Assembly (NCBI GenBank): GCA_964436865.1
Contig: CAYTFK010000090.1
Coordinates: 1 to 21,074, forward strand
DNA: 21,074 bases
Reading direction: 5' to 3'
Origin: JAXGPP01 sp964436865
Lineage (GTDB): Bacteria; Planctomycetota; Planctomycetia; Pirellulales; Thermoguttaceae
Below, piece after piece: positions 14,294-21,074 of this stretch. The position numbers and the translations under genes are program-made. The notes beneath the pieces were generated by a model. The model was not told the origin of the DNA, did no database searches, and saw only the letters and a program-made list of their open reading frames with translations. How positions within the stretch are numbered: position 1 is the first letter of the stretch; the number at the start of each line of letters is the position of its first letter.

Positions 14294-14376
14294 CGGCCGC
14301 CGGCCCCGCTCTCGCCGAGCGGCGTTTGCGGCGCAGGCGGGGCCGCGGCGAACCGTCAGGCCGTGCGAGGGTGGTC

Positions 14377-14841
14377 ATGAGCGTCGAACAGCGAATTCGC
14401 GAGTTGGGCCTGCATCTGCCGCCACCGGCCGAGCCGAAGGGCCTCTACAAGCCAGTCGTATTGATCGGAGAACTCGCCTTTACGTCAGGCCACCTGCCGA
14501 TCGACGGCGACGGGAGATTGATCGCCGGGCGCGTGGGAGCCGATCTCGACCAGCAGGCCGGGCAGGAAGCGGCGCGGCTGGCCGGTCTGGGGATCCTCGC
14601 CTCATTGCAGGCGGCGGTTGGTTCGCTCGACCGGGTTCGCCGCGTCGTGAAACTGGTTGGACTGGTCAACTCAACGGCCGACTTCACCCAGCAGCCCGCG
14701 GTCGTCAATGGCTGCAGTCAGCTCCTGGCCGACGTGTTCGGTCCTGATGCGGGCGTCGGTGCCCGCAGCGCTTTCGGGACGAACACCTTGCCGCTTGGCG
14801 CCGCGGTCGAAATCGAGGCGATATTCCAGGTGGGCGAGTAG
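14377..14841 (+). CDS. Rid-family (YjgF/YER057c/UK114) protein
   Basis: This is a 154-residue member of the long-type Rid family (MSVEQRIRELGLHLPPPAEP, KGLYKPVVLIGELAFTSGHL). RidA itself hydrolyses reactive enamine/imine intermediates; other Rid subfamilies have varied or unknown substrates. The conserved arginine block appears as VGARSAFGTNTLPLGAAVEI, the position that binds the substrate carboxylate in RidA. The ATG at 14377 is chosen because GAGG lies about six bases upstream. Upstream in-frame starts would add an Arg-rich, non-homologous extension. It sits between hisG and the sensor kinase with gaps of 83 and 41 bases. Amino-acid metabolism would be a natural setting for a Rid enzyme, but a direct role in histidine synthesis is not implied. 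Confidence 0.88.
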   Translation: MSVEQRIRELGLHLPPPAEPKGLYKPVVLIGELAFTSGHLPIDGDGRLIAGRVGADLDQQAGQEAARLAGLGILASLQAAVGSLDRVRRVVKLVGLVNSTADFTQQPAVVNGCSQLLADVFGPDAGVGARSAFGTNTLPLGAAVEIEAIFQVGE

Positions 14842-14882
14842 GCAGAGAAACGCGCCCCTTCGATAAGGGAATGGGAGTGAGC

Positions 14883-16682
14883 ATGCGCACGCGTCGCCTG
14901 TTCTGGAAGCTCGTTCCCTCGTATCTGCTGATCACGTTGGCCGCGCTCCTGGCGGCAGGACTCTATGCGTCGAGCGCTGTCGAGAAGATCTACCGGCAGC
15001 AGACGGTGCGCGACTTGACCGCCCGAGCCGCGCTGGCCCGCGATCAGTTGGGGCCGCTGCTGGCTGCCGAGCGGCGCGAGCAGGTGCATTCGGTCGCAGT
15101 GCGGCTGGGAAGAGCGTCGGGCACGCGAATCACGGTCGTCGCTCCCGACGGCGAGGTGATCGGCGACAGCCAGGAAGTACCGGGCACGATGGATAACCAC
15201 GCAGACCGTGCCGAGATTCGCGCCGCACTGGCCGGTCGCGCGGAGCACTCGGAGCGCTTCAGCGACACTCTCCAGACGCATCAGACCTACGTGGCGTTGC
15301 CGGTTGCCAGCGATGGGCGATTGATTGGGGTGGTGCGGGTCTCGATTGCCACCAGCGACGTCCGCGAGATGATTCGCTCGCTGCACTTGCGGTTGGCCTG
15401 GGCGGGGCTGATTGTCGCGCTGCTGGCAGCGGGCATCAGCCTGTTTGTCGCTCGGCGAATCGCCCGTCCGCTGGAAGAGATCCAGCGCGGCGCTGAGCGT
15501 TTTGCCGATGGCGACCTGCAGCACAAGCTGCCGATTCCGCACACCGCGGAAGTGGCGGCGCTGGCGGAGAGCATGAACCGGATGGCCCTCCAGCTCGACG
15601 ATCGGATCCATGCGGCGCTCCGGGAGCGGAACGAACGCGAGGCGGTCCTCTCCAGCATGGTCGAGGGGGTGCTGGCCGTCGACGTCGACGAACGGGTGAT
15701 CAGCGTCAATCGGGCGGGCGCCGAGGTCCTGGGTCTTGAAAGGGGACGGGTCGAGGGGCGCACGCTGCAGGAAGTGGTTCGCAATCCAGACTTGCAGCGG
15801 CTGGTGGCCCAGGTGCTTTCCAGCCGGAATGAGGTCACGAGTGAAATCGAAATCCTGCACCGGGGCGGGGGGCTGCGGACACTTGATGCCCAGGGGACCG
15901 TACTGCGCGATGCGCAGGGGCAGGCGGCGGGGGCGCTGGTGGTTCTGCATGACGTCACGCGGCTCAAGCGACTTGAGAACGTCCGGCGCGACTTCGTCGC
16001 CAACGTATCGCACGAGTTGAAGACGCCTGTCACGTCAATCAAGGGCTTTGTCGAGACGCTGCTCGACGGGGCGATGCACAACACGGCCGACGCCGAGCGA
16101 TTCCTCCGGATTGTCGCCGCCCAGGCCGATCGCCTGGGAGCGATCATCGAGGACTTGCTGATGCTATCGCGGGTGGAGCAAGGAGTGGACAAAGCGGGCA
16201 TCGAGCTGCACCCCGGCGACATCGCTCCGATTCTCGAACGGGCGGCGGGGATTTGCCAGCACAAGGCGGCTGAAAGGCGAATCACCCTCGACGTTCGCTG
16301 TGAGCCCGAGTTGGCGGCGACGGTCAGCGCGCCGCTCGTCGAGCAGGCGGTGGTGAACCTGATCGACAATGCCGTCAAGTATTCGCCTGTTGGCGAGACG
16401 GTATCCGTCGCCGCGGAGCGAGTGGCCCACGAAATCGCGATCCGTGTCATCGACCGCGGCTGCGGCATACCGCGTGAGCACCTGGGAAGGGTTTTCGAGC
16501 GATTCTACCGAGTGGACAAGGCCCGCAGCCGCGAGCTTGGCGGCACCGGCCTCGGACTGGCGATCGTCAAGCACATCGCGCAGGTGCACGGCGGGCGGGC
16601 AACCGCTCAAAGCGCGGTGGGCCAGGGAAGCACGTTCACCATTTGGCTCCCCGCAGGTCAGGCTGCTCGACCGGGCTCGTGA
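14883..16682 (+). CDS. PhoR-type membrane sensor histidine kinase
   Basis: This is a 599-residue kinase. Membrane helix one (about 9-31) and two (170-191) enclose a periplasmic sensor of roughly 140 residues. HAMP (about 192-245), PAS (250-360), HisKA with the phosphorylated histidine in NVSHELKTPVTSIKGFVETL (H377), and HATPase_c follow. The ATPase shows the N box (NLIDNAVKYSP), G1 (DRGCGIP), F (RFYRVDKARS) and G2 (GGTGLGLAIVKH). This architecture and the H-box wording match the PhoR/PnpS phosphate-sensing group, but the signal cannot be read from sequence. No response regulator is encoded next to it in this window. The ATG at 14883 has GGGAG five bases upstream, the same arrangement as at the DUF1552 gene; an ATG at 14871 is possible. 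It is probably the last gene of the hisI cluster. Confidence 0.93.
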   Translation: MRTRRLFWKLVPSYLLITLAALLAAGLYASSAVEKIYRQQTVRDLTARAALARDQLGPLLAAERREQVHSVAVRLGRASGTRITVVAPDGEVIGDSQEVPGTMDNHADRAEIRAALAGRAEHSERFSDTLQTHQTYVALPVASDGRLIGVVRVSIATSDVREMIRSLHLRLAWAGLIVALLAAGISLFVARRIARPLEEIQRGAERFADGDLQHKLPIPHTAEVAALAESMNRMALQLDDRIHAALRERNEREAVLSSMVEGVLAVDVDERVISVNRAGAEVLGLERGRVEGRTLQEVVRNPDLQRLVAQVLSSRNEVTSEIEILHRGGGLRTLDAQGTVLRDAQGQAAGALVVLHDVTRLKRLENVRRDFVANVSHELKTPVTSIKGFVETLLDGAMHNTADAERFLRIVAAQADRLGAIIEDLLMLSRVEQGVDKAGIELHPGDIAPILERAAGICQHKAAERRITLDVRCEPELAATVSAPLVEQAVVNLIDNAVKYSPVGETVSVAAERVAHEIAIRVIDRGCGIPREHLGRVFERFYRVDKARSRELGGTGLGLAIVKHIAQVHGGRATAQSAVGQGSTFTIWLPAGQAARPGS

Positions 16683-16700
16683 TACTCCCCTTCCGCGGCG

Positions 16701-17786
16701 CTACTCAATCCAACCGCCGCCGAGCACGCGGTCGCCATCGTAGCAGACCGCCGCCTGTCCGGGTGCGATTCCGTAGCAGGGCTCGTCGAAGCGTACCCGA
16801 AACCGGTCATCGCCGGAGGGCTCCACGGTGGCTGCCGCCGCCGCACTGCGGTAACGGATCTTGACGCGGCAGCGCAGGGGCGCGGCCGGTGGTTCCACAA
16901 GCCAGTTCGCGCCCGCGGCGGTCAGTTCGGTCCGCGCCAGCTCGTCGCGAGTGCCGATCACGACTCGCCGGGTGTCGGGCTCCAGCCGGACTACAAACCG
17001 CGGTTCGCCGAAGGCGATTCCCAGTCCCTTGCGCTGCCCGACCGTGTAGCGCTCGTAGCCGTCGTGACGGCCGACAATCGTGCCGTCGGTTGTGACGATC
17101 TCGCCGGATGTGTCGGGAGTGTTCCCGCGCTGGCGGATGAACCGGGCGTGATCCTGGTCGGGAACGAAGCAGATTTCCTGGCTGTCCTTCTTCTCGGCGA
17201 CGCGGAGGTTCAGCCTGGCGGCGATGCGGCGGATTTCGTCCTTCCGATAGTCGCCGATCGGCAACAGCATCCGGCCGAGCAGATGCCGCCGGATGCCGAA
17301 GAGGACGTAGGACTGGTCCTTTGCGGCGTCCAGTCCGCAGCGGAGGGCCGGTACATCGGCGTCACTTGTCGGCAGCAGGCGGGCGTAGTGTCCGGTGGCG
17401 ACGTACTGCGCGCCGATGCTGTCGGCATAGTCGAAAAGCTTGCCGAATTTGAGGCGGTTGTTGCATACGACGCAGGGGTTGGGCGTGCGGCCGCCGACGT
17501 ACTCGGAGACGAAGTAGTCGACGATCTGGACGAACTCGCGCTCGAAATTGACCGCATAGAAGGGGATGGCCAACTCGTCGGCCACGCGGCGGGCGTCGGC
17601 GGCGTCGGAGGCACTGCAGCAACCCTGCTTGCGGACGGAGGAGTCGCCATCGATGCGGCAGGTCGACTCGGCCTGGATGCCGTGGCGCATGAAGAGACCG
17701 ACCACGTCGTGTCCCTGCTCGCGGAGCAGCCAGGCTGCCACGCTGCTATCGACACCGCCGGACATAGCCAGGACGACGCGCGCCAT
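16701..17786 (-). CDS. mnmA: tRNA-specific 2-thiouridylase MnmA
   Basis: MnmA activates U34 of Lys, Glu and Gln tRNAs with ATP and transfers sulfur to make 2-thiouridine. The 361-residue protein has the pyrophosphatase-type ATP loop SGGVDSS (9-15), a CxxC-N block (NPCVVCN) whose second Cys, C108, is at the usual nucleophile position, and the second catalytic cysteine in SQEICFVPDQD (C206). It also has YTVGQRKGLGIAFGEP, and a C-terminal beta-barrel that ends in AAVCYDGDRVLGGGWIE. An insertion containing GCC before the second domain (SVRKQGCCSASDAADARRVA) is typical of a MnmA subgroup. The ATG at 17786 directly precedes ARVVLAMSGG; a TTG at 17807 would add seven residues. No Shine-Dalgarno is visible. 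Eleven bases upstream begins an AT-rich heptamer array, and a terminator-like hairpin lies farther upstream. Confidence 0.95.
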   Translation of the reverse strand: MARVVLAMSGGVDSSVAAWLLREQGHDVVGLFMRHGIQAESTCRIDGDSSVRKQGCCSASDAADARRVADELAIPFYAVNFEREFVQIVDYFVSEYVGGRTPNPCVVCNNRLKFGKLFDYADSIGAQYVATGHYARLLPTSDADVPALRCGLDAAKDQSYVLFGIRRHLLGRMLLPIGDYRKDEIRRIAARLNLRVAEKKDSQEICFVPDQDHARFIRQRGNTPDTSGEIVTTDGTIVGRHDGYERYTVGQRKGLGIAFGEPRFVVRLEPDTRRVVIGTRDELARTELTAAGANWLVEPPAAPLRCRVKIRYRSAAAAATVEPSGDDRFRVRFDEPCYGIAPGQAAVCYDGDRVLGGGWIE

Positions 17787-17796
17787 AGAGGGACCG

Positions 17797-17838
17797 CAAA
17801 TTGTCAATTGAAAATTTCAAATTTGCAGTTGTCAATTT
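17797..17838. repeat. AT-rich heptamer tandem array, 6 units
   Basis: Six consecutive degenerate 7-base units, read rightward: CAAATTG, TCAATTG, AAAATTT, CAAATTT, GCAGTTG, TCAATTT. The period is exact, although the units differ. It stands out in GC-rich DNA and lies in the mnmA leader just upstream of its start. Confidence 0.7.
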
Positions 17839-17855
17839 TCGATCCTGTATTCCCC

Positions 17856-17912
17856 AAAAAATCCGGCCCCGGCGTCCGTTTTGGCGGGAGGTCAAAACGT
17901 GCCGGGGCCGGA
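17856..17912 (-). terminator. Terminator-shaped hairpin in the mnmA leader
   Basis: A perfect 12-bp GC stem (17862-17873 with 17901-17912) carries a further perfect 7-bp stem inside (CGTTTTG 17877-17883 with CAAAACG 17893-17899). Leftward it is followed by TTTTTT (17861-17856), an ideal intrinsic terminator. No gene to its right reads toward it, so it either ends an unrecognised RNA or acts as an attenuator about 70 bases before the mnmA ATG. Confidence 0.75.
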
Positions 17913-18336
17913 GGTAGGGGGAGGCATCGAATGCGGTTTGAGCGTACGGGCGGTCGTACTGATAGATGGGCAGCCTGGGACGCCGGGCTCCGGAGGGATT
18001 AGGAGACCTGTGGCGTCCGGCCTGACGGGAATGCAGGCCAGCCCACCTGCTCGGTGACGTTTTGTACCCGCCGCTTTTGAATGTCCTCCTGAGTGCTGTT
18101 CCGGTGTTGAGGTCGGACGGGAACCGGCCTCACGCTAGATTGAACCCGGCGGATCGGGATTGGTTCCGCGGATTCCAAAAAAAGTTTGGCAGAAATTCGA
18201 CGGCCGGCTAGCGACTGTTGCATTCCCTTCTGAAGCGGGGTGAGTTGAGCTTGCCAGCAGGCTCCATGTTTCGTACGAATAGATGACCCAATCGTGCGGG
18301 TGCTGGCCGACCTAGACTCTTGCCGCAGAAGAACCT
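17913..18336. other. Intergenic region before the peptide transporter gene
   Basis: There is no clear gene. A 23-codon frame at 17931-18002 has GGGGAGG six bases before its ATG but no recognisable product. TGAGGTCGG and CCGGCCTCA near 18110-18135 form an imperfect hairpin. An A7 run occurs near 18178-18184. Promoter hexamers for the transporter were not found with confidence. Confidence 0.45.
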
Positions 18337-20400
18337 ATGACCGAGCCCCAAGACCAATCGCGCACGTTGTTTGGCCACCCGGTAGGGCTGTTCACGCTGT
18401 TTTTTGCCGAGATGTGGGAGCGGTTTTCCTACTACGGCATGCGGGCCCTGCTGGTCCTTTACATGATCAAGGGGTTTCTGCGTTACAGCGACAACCAGGC
18501 GTATGAGGTTTATGGCGCCTACACGGCGCTGGTTTATGCGACGCCCTTCCTGGGCGGGCTGCTGGCGGATCGACTGCTGGGTGCGCGGCTGGCCGTGGTG
18601 CTGGGTGGGCTGTTGATGGCCGCGGGGCACCTGACAATGACGCTGGAGTACGAATCGGCGTTCTTTGTGGCGCTGGCGCTGCTCATCTGCGGGAACGGTT
18701 TCTTCAAGCCCAATATCTCGACGATTGTCGGCACGCTCTACCCGAAGCAGAGCGCGAAGAAGGATAGCGCGTTTACGATCTTCTACATGGGCGTGAATAT
18801 GGGGGCTGCCTTGGCCCCGGTATTGTGCGGGTACGTGGGCGAAACCTACGGATGGCACTACGGGTTCGGACTGGCGACGGTGGGGATGCTGGTAGGGGTG
18901 GCCATTTTTGTCGCGCCGACGCGGCTCACGCAGGCGTTGATTGGGATCGGGGCGGCGGGGACGGCGGCCTCGCTGCCTTTCTTGCAGAACAGCCTGCTGC
19001 AACTGGCGGTGCGCGGCTTCCTGGGGCTGGCCCTGCTGGCGGCCGGCGTGATTGCGGTAGTGGCGCTGGGACGGGGGGGCGTGCCGAAGGAAGCCGGGGC
19101 GCCGCCGGCGCCGGAGCGGCTGAAGCGGCTGGGGCTGCCGGTGTTGCGGGAAAACATCTTCGCCTACTACGGGACGCTGTTTCTGGCTGCGGCAGGACTC
19201 GTGGCGGCGGGATACCTCTTTGAGGATGCGGGATTGGAACCATGGATGGTGATGGTCATTGCCGGGGCGGCGGCGTTGCTTCCGTGGGTGTCGGCACAGA
19301 ACACCGTATTCCTTGGGGTGCTGGCAGCGGTGCCGCTGATCGCCATGCTCGTGCAGCGGAACACGGTCGCCGGTTACCTGCTCATCTTATTCGGTCTTCT
19401 TGCCTTCGGCTCGCTGATCGTCGAGGCGTTCCGGGCGTCGCGGATCGAACGGGAGCGATTGTTTGTCGTGTTGACGCTGTTCTTCTTCTCGATGCTCTTC
19501 TGGGCGTTTTTCGAGCAGGCGGGGAGTTCGATCAACAACTTCACCGACCGCAACATCGATCGGGTGTTCGAATCGCGGCGACTTACGGCGCAGGATGTGA
19601 ATACGACGCTGGAGTTCCGGATCTCGCCGCGGTCCAATTCGGCCGAGTTGGCCGAGCTTCCGCTGCTGAGCCAGGAACAACTGGGCTACCCGTTCAAAGG
19701 AAAGCCGTTCACGTTGAGCGATCTGGCCAGGCTTCGCGAAGGGGCCGCGCGGGGGAATGGCGGGCAGCAGACGTTGCGCTGGCCGGTAACGGAGGCCCAC
19801 GTGGGGATGGGGATCGGCGGCGCCGAGGTGCCGGCTTCGGAGTTCCAGGCAGCCAATCCGATTTTCATCCTGCTCTTCGGGCTGGCGTTCAGCGCGCTGT
19901 GGGCGATTCTGGCCGCGCGGGGGCTCGAGCCGAGCACGCCGGTCAAGTTTGCCTTCGGATTGCTGCAGCTCGGGCTGGGGTTTGCGGCGCTGTGGTTTGG
20001 CGCGAACCAGGCTGACCAGCGGGGTATGGTGGCGATTCCATGGCTCCTGCTGGGTTATCTGCTGCACACGACCGGGGAGCTCTGCCTGTCGCCGGTCGGG
20101 TTGTCGATGGTGACGAAGCTCTCGCCGACGCGGATCGTGAGCACGGTGATGGGGGCCTGGTTTCTTGCTACGGCATTCTCCAACTACCTGGCGGGCATGA
20201 TCGCCACGCTCACCGGCCTGCCGCACGAGGCGGGGGGCGAGCAGTTGATTCCGCCTCCGATCGAAACACTGGGGCTTTACCATGGCGTGTTCGGCAACAT
20301 TGCGATAACGGCAATTGTCTCGGCGATCATCTGCTTTACCCTCGCGCCGCGGCTGACACGCTGGATGCACTCCGATGTGGAAGGTGACGTCGAGGTGTGA
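18337..20400 (+). CDS. POT/PTR-family proton-dependent oligopeptide transporter with enlarged loop
   Basis: This is a 687-residue inner-membrane MFS transporter of the POT/PTR2 family, which imports di- and tripeptides with protons. The signature EMWERFSYYG (25-34) in helix one, GFFKPNIST (121-129), FFEQAGSS (391-398) and SPTRIVSTVMGAWFLATAFS (596-615) identify it. Two features are unusual. About six hydrophobic stretches lie between helices 6 and 7 (about 196-365), where bacterial members usually have two. A hydrophilic segment of about 100 residues (405-503) lies between FFEQAGSSINNFTDRN and the next helix (ANPIFILLFG), where about 20 residues are normal. The segment is predicted to face the periplasm. 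No neighbouring peptidase gene is visible. ATG 18337 directly precedes the family-like start; ribosome site weak. The heptamer array begins three bases after its stop. Confidence 0.92.
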   Translation: MTEPQDQSRTLFGHPVGLFTLFFAEMWERFSYYGMRALLVLYMIKGFLRYSDNQAYEVYGAYTALVYATPFLGGLLADRLLGARLAVVLGGLLMAAGHLTMTLEYESAFFVALALLICGNGFFKPNISTIVGTLYPKQSAKKDSAFTIFYMGVNMGAALAPVLCGYVGETYGWHYGFGLATVGMLVGVAIFVAPTRLTQALIGIGAAGTAASLPFLQNSLLQLAVRGFLGLALLAAGVIAVVALGRGGVPKEAGAPPAPERLKRLGLPVLRENIFAYYGTLFLAAAGLVAAGYLFEDAGLEPWMVMVIAGAAALLPWVSAQNTVFLGVLAAVPLIAMLVQRNTVAGYLLILFGLLAFGSLIVEAFRASRIERERLFVVLTLFFFSMLFWAFFEQAGSSINNFTDRNIDRVFESRRLTAQDVNTTLEFRISPRSNSAELAELPLLSQEQLGYPFKGKPFTLSDLARLREGAARGNGGQQTLRWPVTEAHVGMGIGGAEVPASEFQAANPIFILLFGLAFSALWAILAARGLEPSTPVKFAFGLLQLGLGFAALWFGANQADQRGMVAIPWLLLGYLLHTTGELCLSPVGLSMVTKLSPTRIVSTVMGAWFLATAFSNYLAGMIATLTGLPHEAGGEQLIPPPIETLGLYHGVFGNIAITAIVSAIICFTLAPRLTRWMHSDVEGDVEV

Positions 20401-20403
20401 GAG

Positions 20404-20473
20404 GTCAGCGATCAGCTTTCAGCTAACAGCTCTCAGCTCTCAGCGGTCGGCTATCAGCGGTCAGCTCTCGCTG
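20404..20473. repeat. Heptamer tandem array NTCAGCK, 10 units
   Basis: Ten consecutive 7-base units fit with no slip: GTCAGCG, ATCAGCT, TTCAGCT, AACAGCT, CTCAGCT, CTCAGCG, GTCGGCT, ATCAGCG, GTCAGCT, CTCGCTG. The core TCAGC is fixed in most units while the outer bases vary. It starts three bases after the transporter stop codon. It resembles the short tandemly repeated heptamers known from other bacteria, notably cyanobacteria. Confidence 0.88.
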
Positions 20474-20984
20474 AAGGGTAGGGCTGAAGGGCATACCCCC
20501 CGCTGATGCGAAACAATATGCGTGGGTGTTTCGGTTGACTTGGGCGACGGGCGTGGCGGTAAGTGGTTGGGGTGAAGGGATTTCGTATCTGGGTCGTGGA
20601 CGTAAGTTTTCTACGTCTTTTGGGTCGAGTGTTGAAGTTCCCAGAGGGGTTGGGGGTTTGGTCAGTTGTAAAGGACTGTGGGGAGGTGTGTTTGGGAAGG
20701 CGGGGTGGAAAGAAAGAACATGGGCTGGAAGCCCGTGGCACGGGTCGGGCGGAGATTGGTGATTGGAGTGGTGCATGGAACAGGCCTTTCATTTTGGGAT
20801 GCAGTGTCCAGGTGCGATCGCACGGGCGCGCGGATTGGGCGCGGGACCCGGCGAGAGTCTTGTGCGGAGGCCGGCGCGGATGCGTCGGTTGACCGACATG
20901 CGTCAGTGTACTGGTATACAGTATATGTGGCCTAAATGTCAACAGGAAATCTCTTCAGCGATTCGACCTGATCGACGGAAGTGG
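20474..20984. other. Noncoding G/T-rich tail region
   Basis: The plus strand is strikingly rich in G and T, especially 20560-20760. Frames on either strand look like compositional shadows (Gly/Trp/Val one way, Pro/His/Thr the other) without domains. A short inverted repeat with a GTATA centre (TACTG 20909-20913, CAGTA 20919-20923) lies in a TATA-rich patch that could be a promoter for a gene beyond the window. No gene is supported. Confidence 0.5.
20719..20737. repeat. Small hairpin of dispersed-repeat type
   Basis: CATGGGCT (20719-20726) pairs with AGCCCGTG (20730-20737), one G-T pair, around a GGA loop. A 'GGGCTGGAAGCCCGTG' palindrome of this kind looks familiar as a dispersed element in planctomycete genomes, but only one copy is in this window, so its repeat status is unproven. 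Confidence 0.35.
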
Positions 20985-21033
20985 GGAGGGAGGAGTTAGG
21001 AGGGAGGAGTTAGAAGTTGGAAGGTTGGTGGCT
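20985..21033. repeat. G-rich heptamer tandem array, 7 units
   Basis: Units run GGAGGGA, GGAGTTA, GGAGGGA, GGAGTTA, GAAGTTG, GAAGGTT, GGTGGCT. The first four form an exact 14-base tandem duplication, and the later units drift. It has the same 7-base period as the other two arrays, with a different consensus. It may continue in degenerate form past 21033. Confidence 0.7.
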
Positions 21034-21074
21034 GGTCGCGGAGCGAGTCGCCATTTCAGGGCTTGGCACGGGGG

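Noticed and set aside
17064..18002. 312-codon plus-strand frame across mnmA and its leader
   Set aside because: Mostly antisense to mnmA; its last part simply translates the heptamer array and hairpin.
17931..18002. 23-codon frame with GGGGAGG six bases before ATG
   Set aside because: The ribosome site is good, but the peptide is Arg-rich with no recognisable feature and lies just after a hairpin. Not enough to call a gene.
20423..20776. 117-codon minus-strand frame rich in Pro, His and Thr
   Set aside because: Compositional shadow of the G/T-rich strand, with its end lying in the heptamer array.
20884..20904. GTCGG-TTGA-CCGAC hairpin flanked by two ATGCGTC copies, possible attachment site
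   Set aside because: Short and unaccompanied by an integrase or tRNA end; chance is a sufficient explanation.
20404..21033. Heptamer arrays as a CRISPR array
   Set aside because: Units are 7 bases with no spacers, and no cas genes are present.

Overview
The window reads as a chromosomal fragment of a member of the Planctomycetota, probably Pirellulales-like. The evidence is a high GC content plus three lineage-typical protein types: a Tat-exported DUF1552 protein, a PA14-containing cytochrome c/DUF1588/DUF1585 protein, and a TIGR03000-like repeat fused to a CAP domain. It comes from a draft assembly. Bases 1-50 are Illumina adapter (probably with part of an index), and a run of exactly 100 N at 2153-2252 is a scaffold gap inside a gene. 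No phage, plasmid, insertion sequence, CRISPR array or rRNA was seen.

Layout. 51-250: 3' end of a GlsB/YeaQ-type small membrane protein (+). 380-3382: leftward two-gene operon of a cytochrome c/PA14/DUF1592-type protein (gapped) and a DUF1552 protein, with a readable promoter at 3482-3509. 3667-3831: leftward tRNA-Asp(GTC) with promoter and terminator. 3951-4215: two strong RNA hairpins, then a 44-codon membrane protein gene (+). 4307-6169: a protein with two complete WaaP/InaA-type kinase domains in tandem (-). 6410-7114: secreted TIGR03000-CAP protein (+). 7138-9235: overlapping leftward pair of an ExeA-like AAA+ ATPase and a membrane-anchored arrestin-fold-like protein. 9462-10656: LURP-one-related protein, then a family 2 glycosyltransferase that has lost its middle and is frameshifted (+). 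10732-11271: XRE-type regulator (-) with a hairpin terminator and an inverted repeat upstream. 11308-12089: about 780 bases with no convincing gene. 12090-12629: short, divergent family 2 glycosyltransferase-like protein (-).

12991-16682 is a rightward cluster: hisI, hisG (long form), a Rid-family protein and a PhoR-type sensor kinase. mnmA faces it at 16701-17786. A strong terminator-shaped hairpin sits in the putative mnmA leader. 18337-20400 encodes a POT/PTR peptide transporter with a large extra loop. The last 670 bases are noncoding and repeat-rich.

Housekeeping parts (hisI/hisG, mnmA, tRNA-Asp) are secure. The least explained items are the tandem double kinase, the AAA+/arrestin-like overlapping pair, the 44-residue membrane protein behind a long hairpin, the gutted glycosyltransferase, and three intergenic arrays that share a strict 7-base period but have different consensus sequences. 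I did not find a clear, self-contained new system. The AAA+/arrestin-like pair and the heptamer arrays are the best candidates for follow-up.
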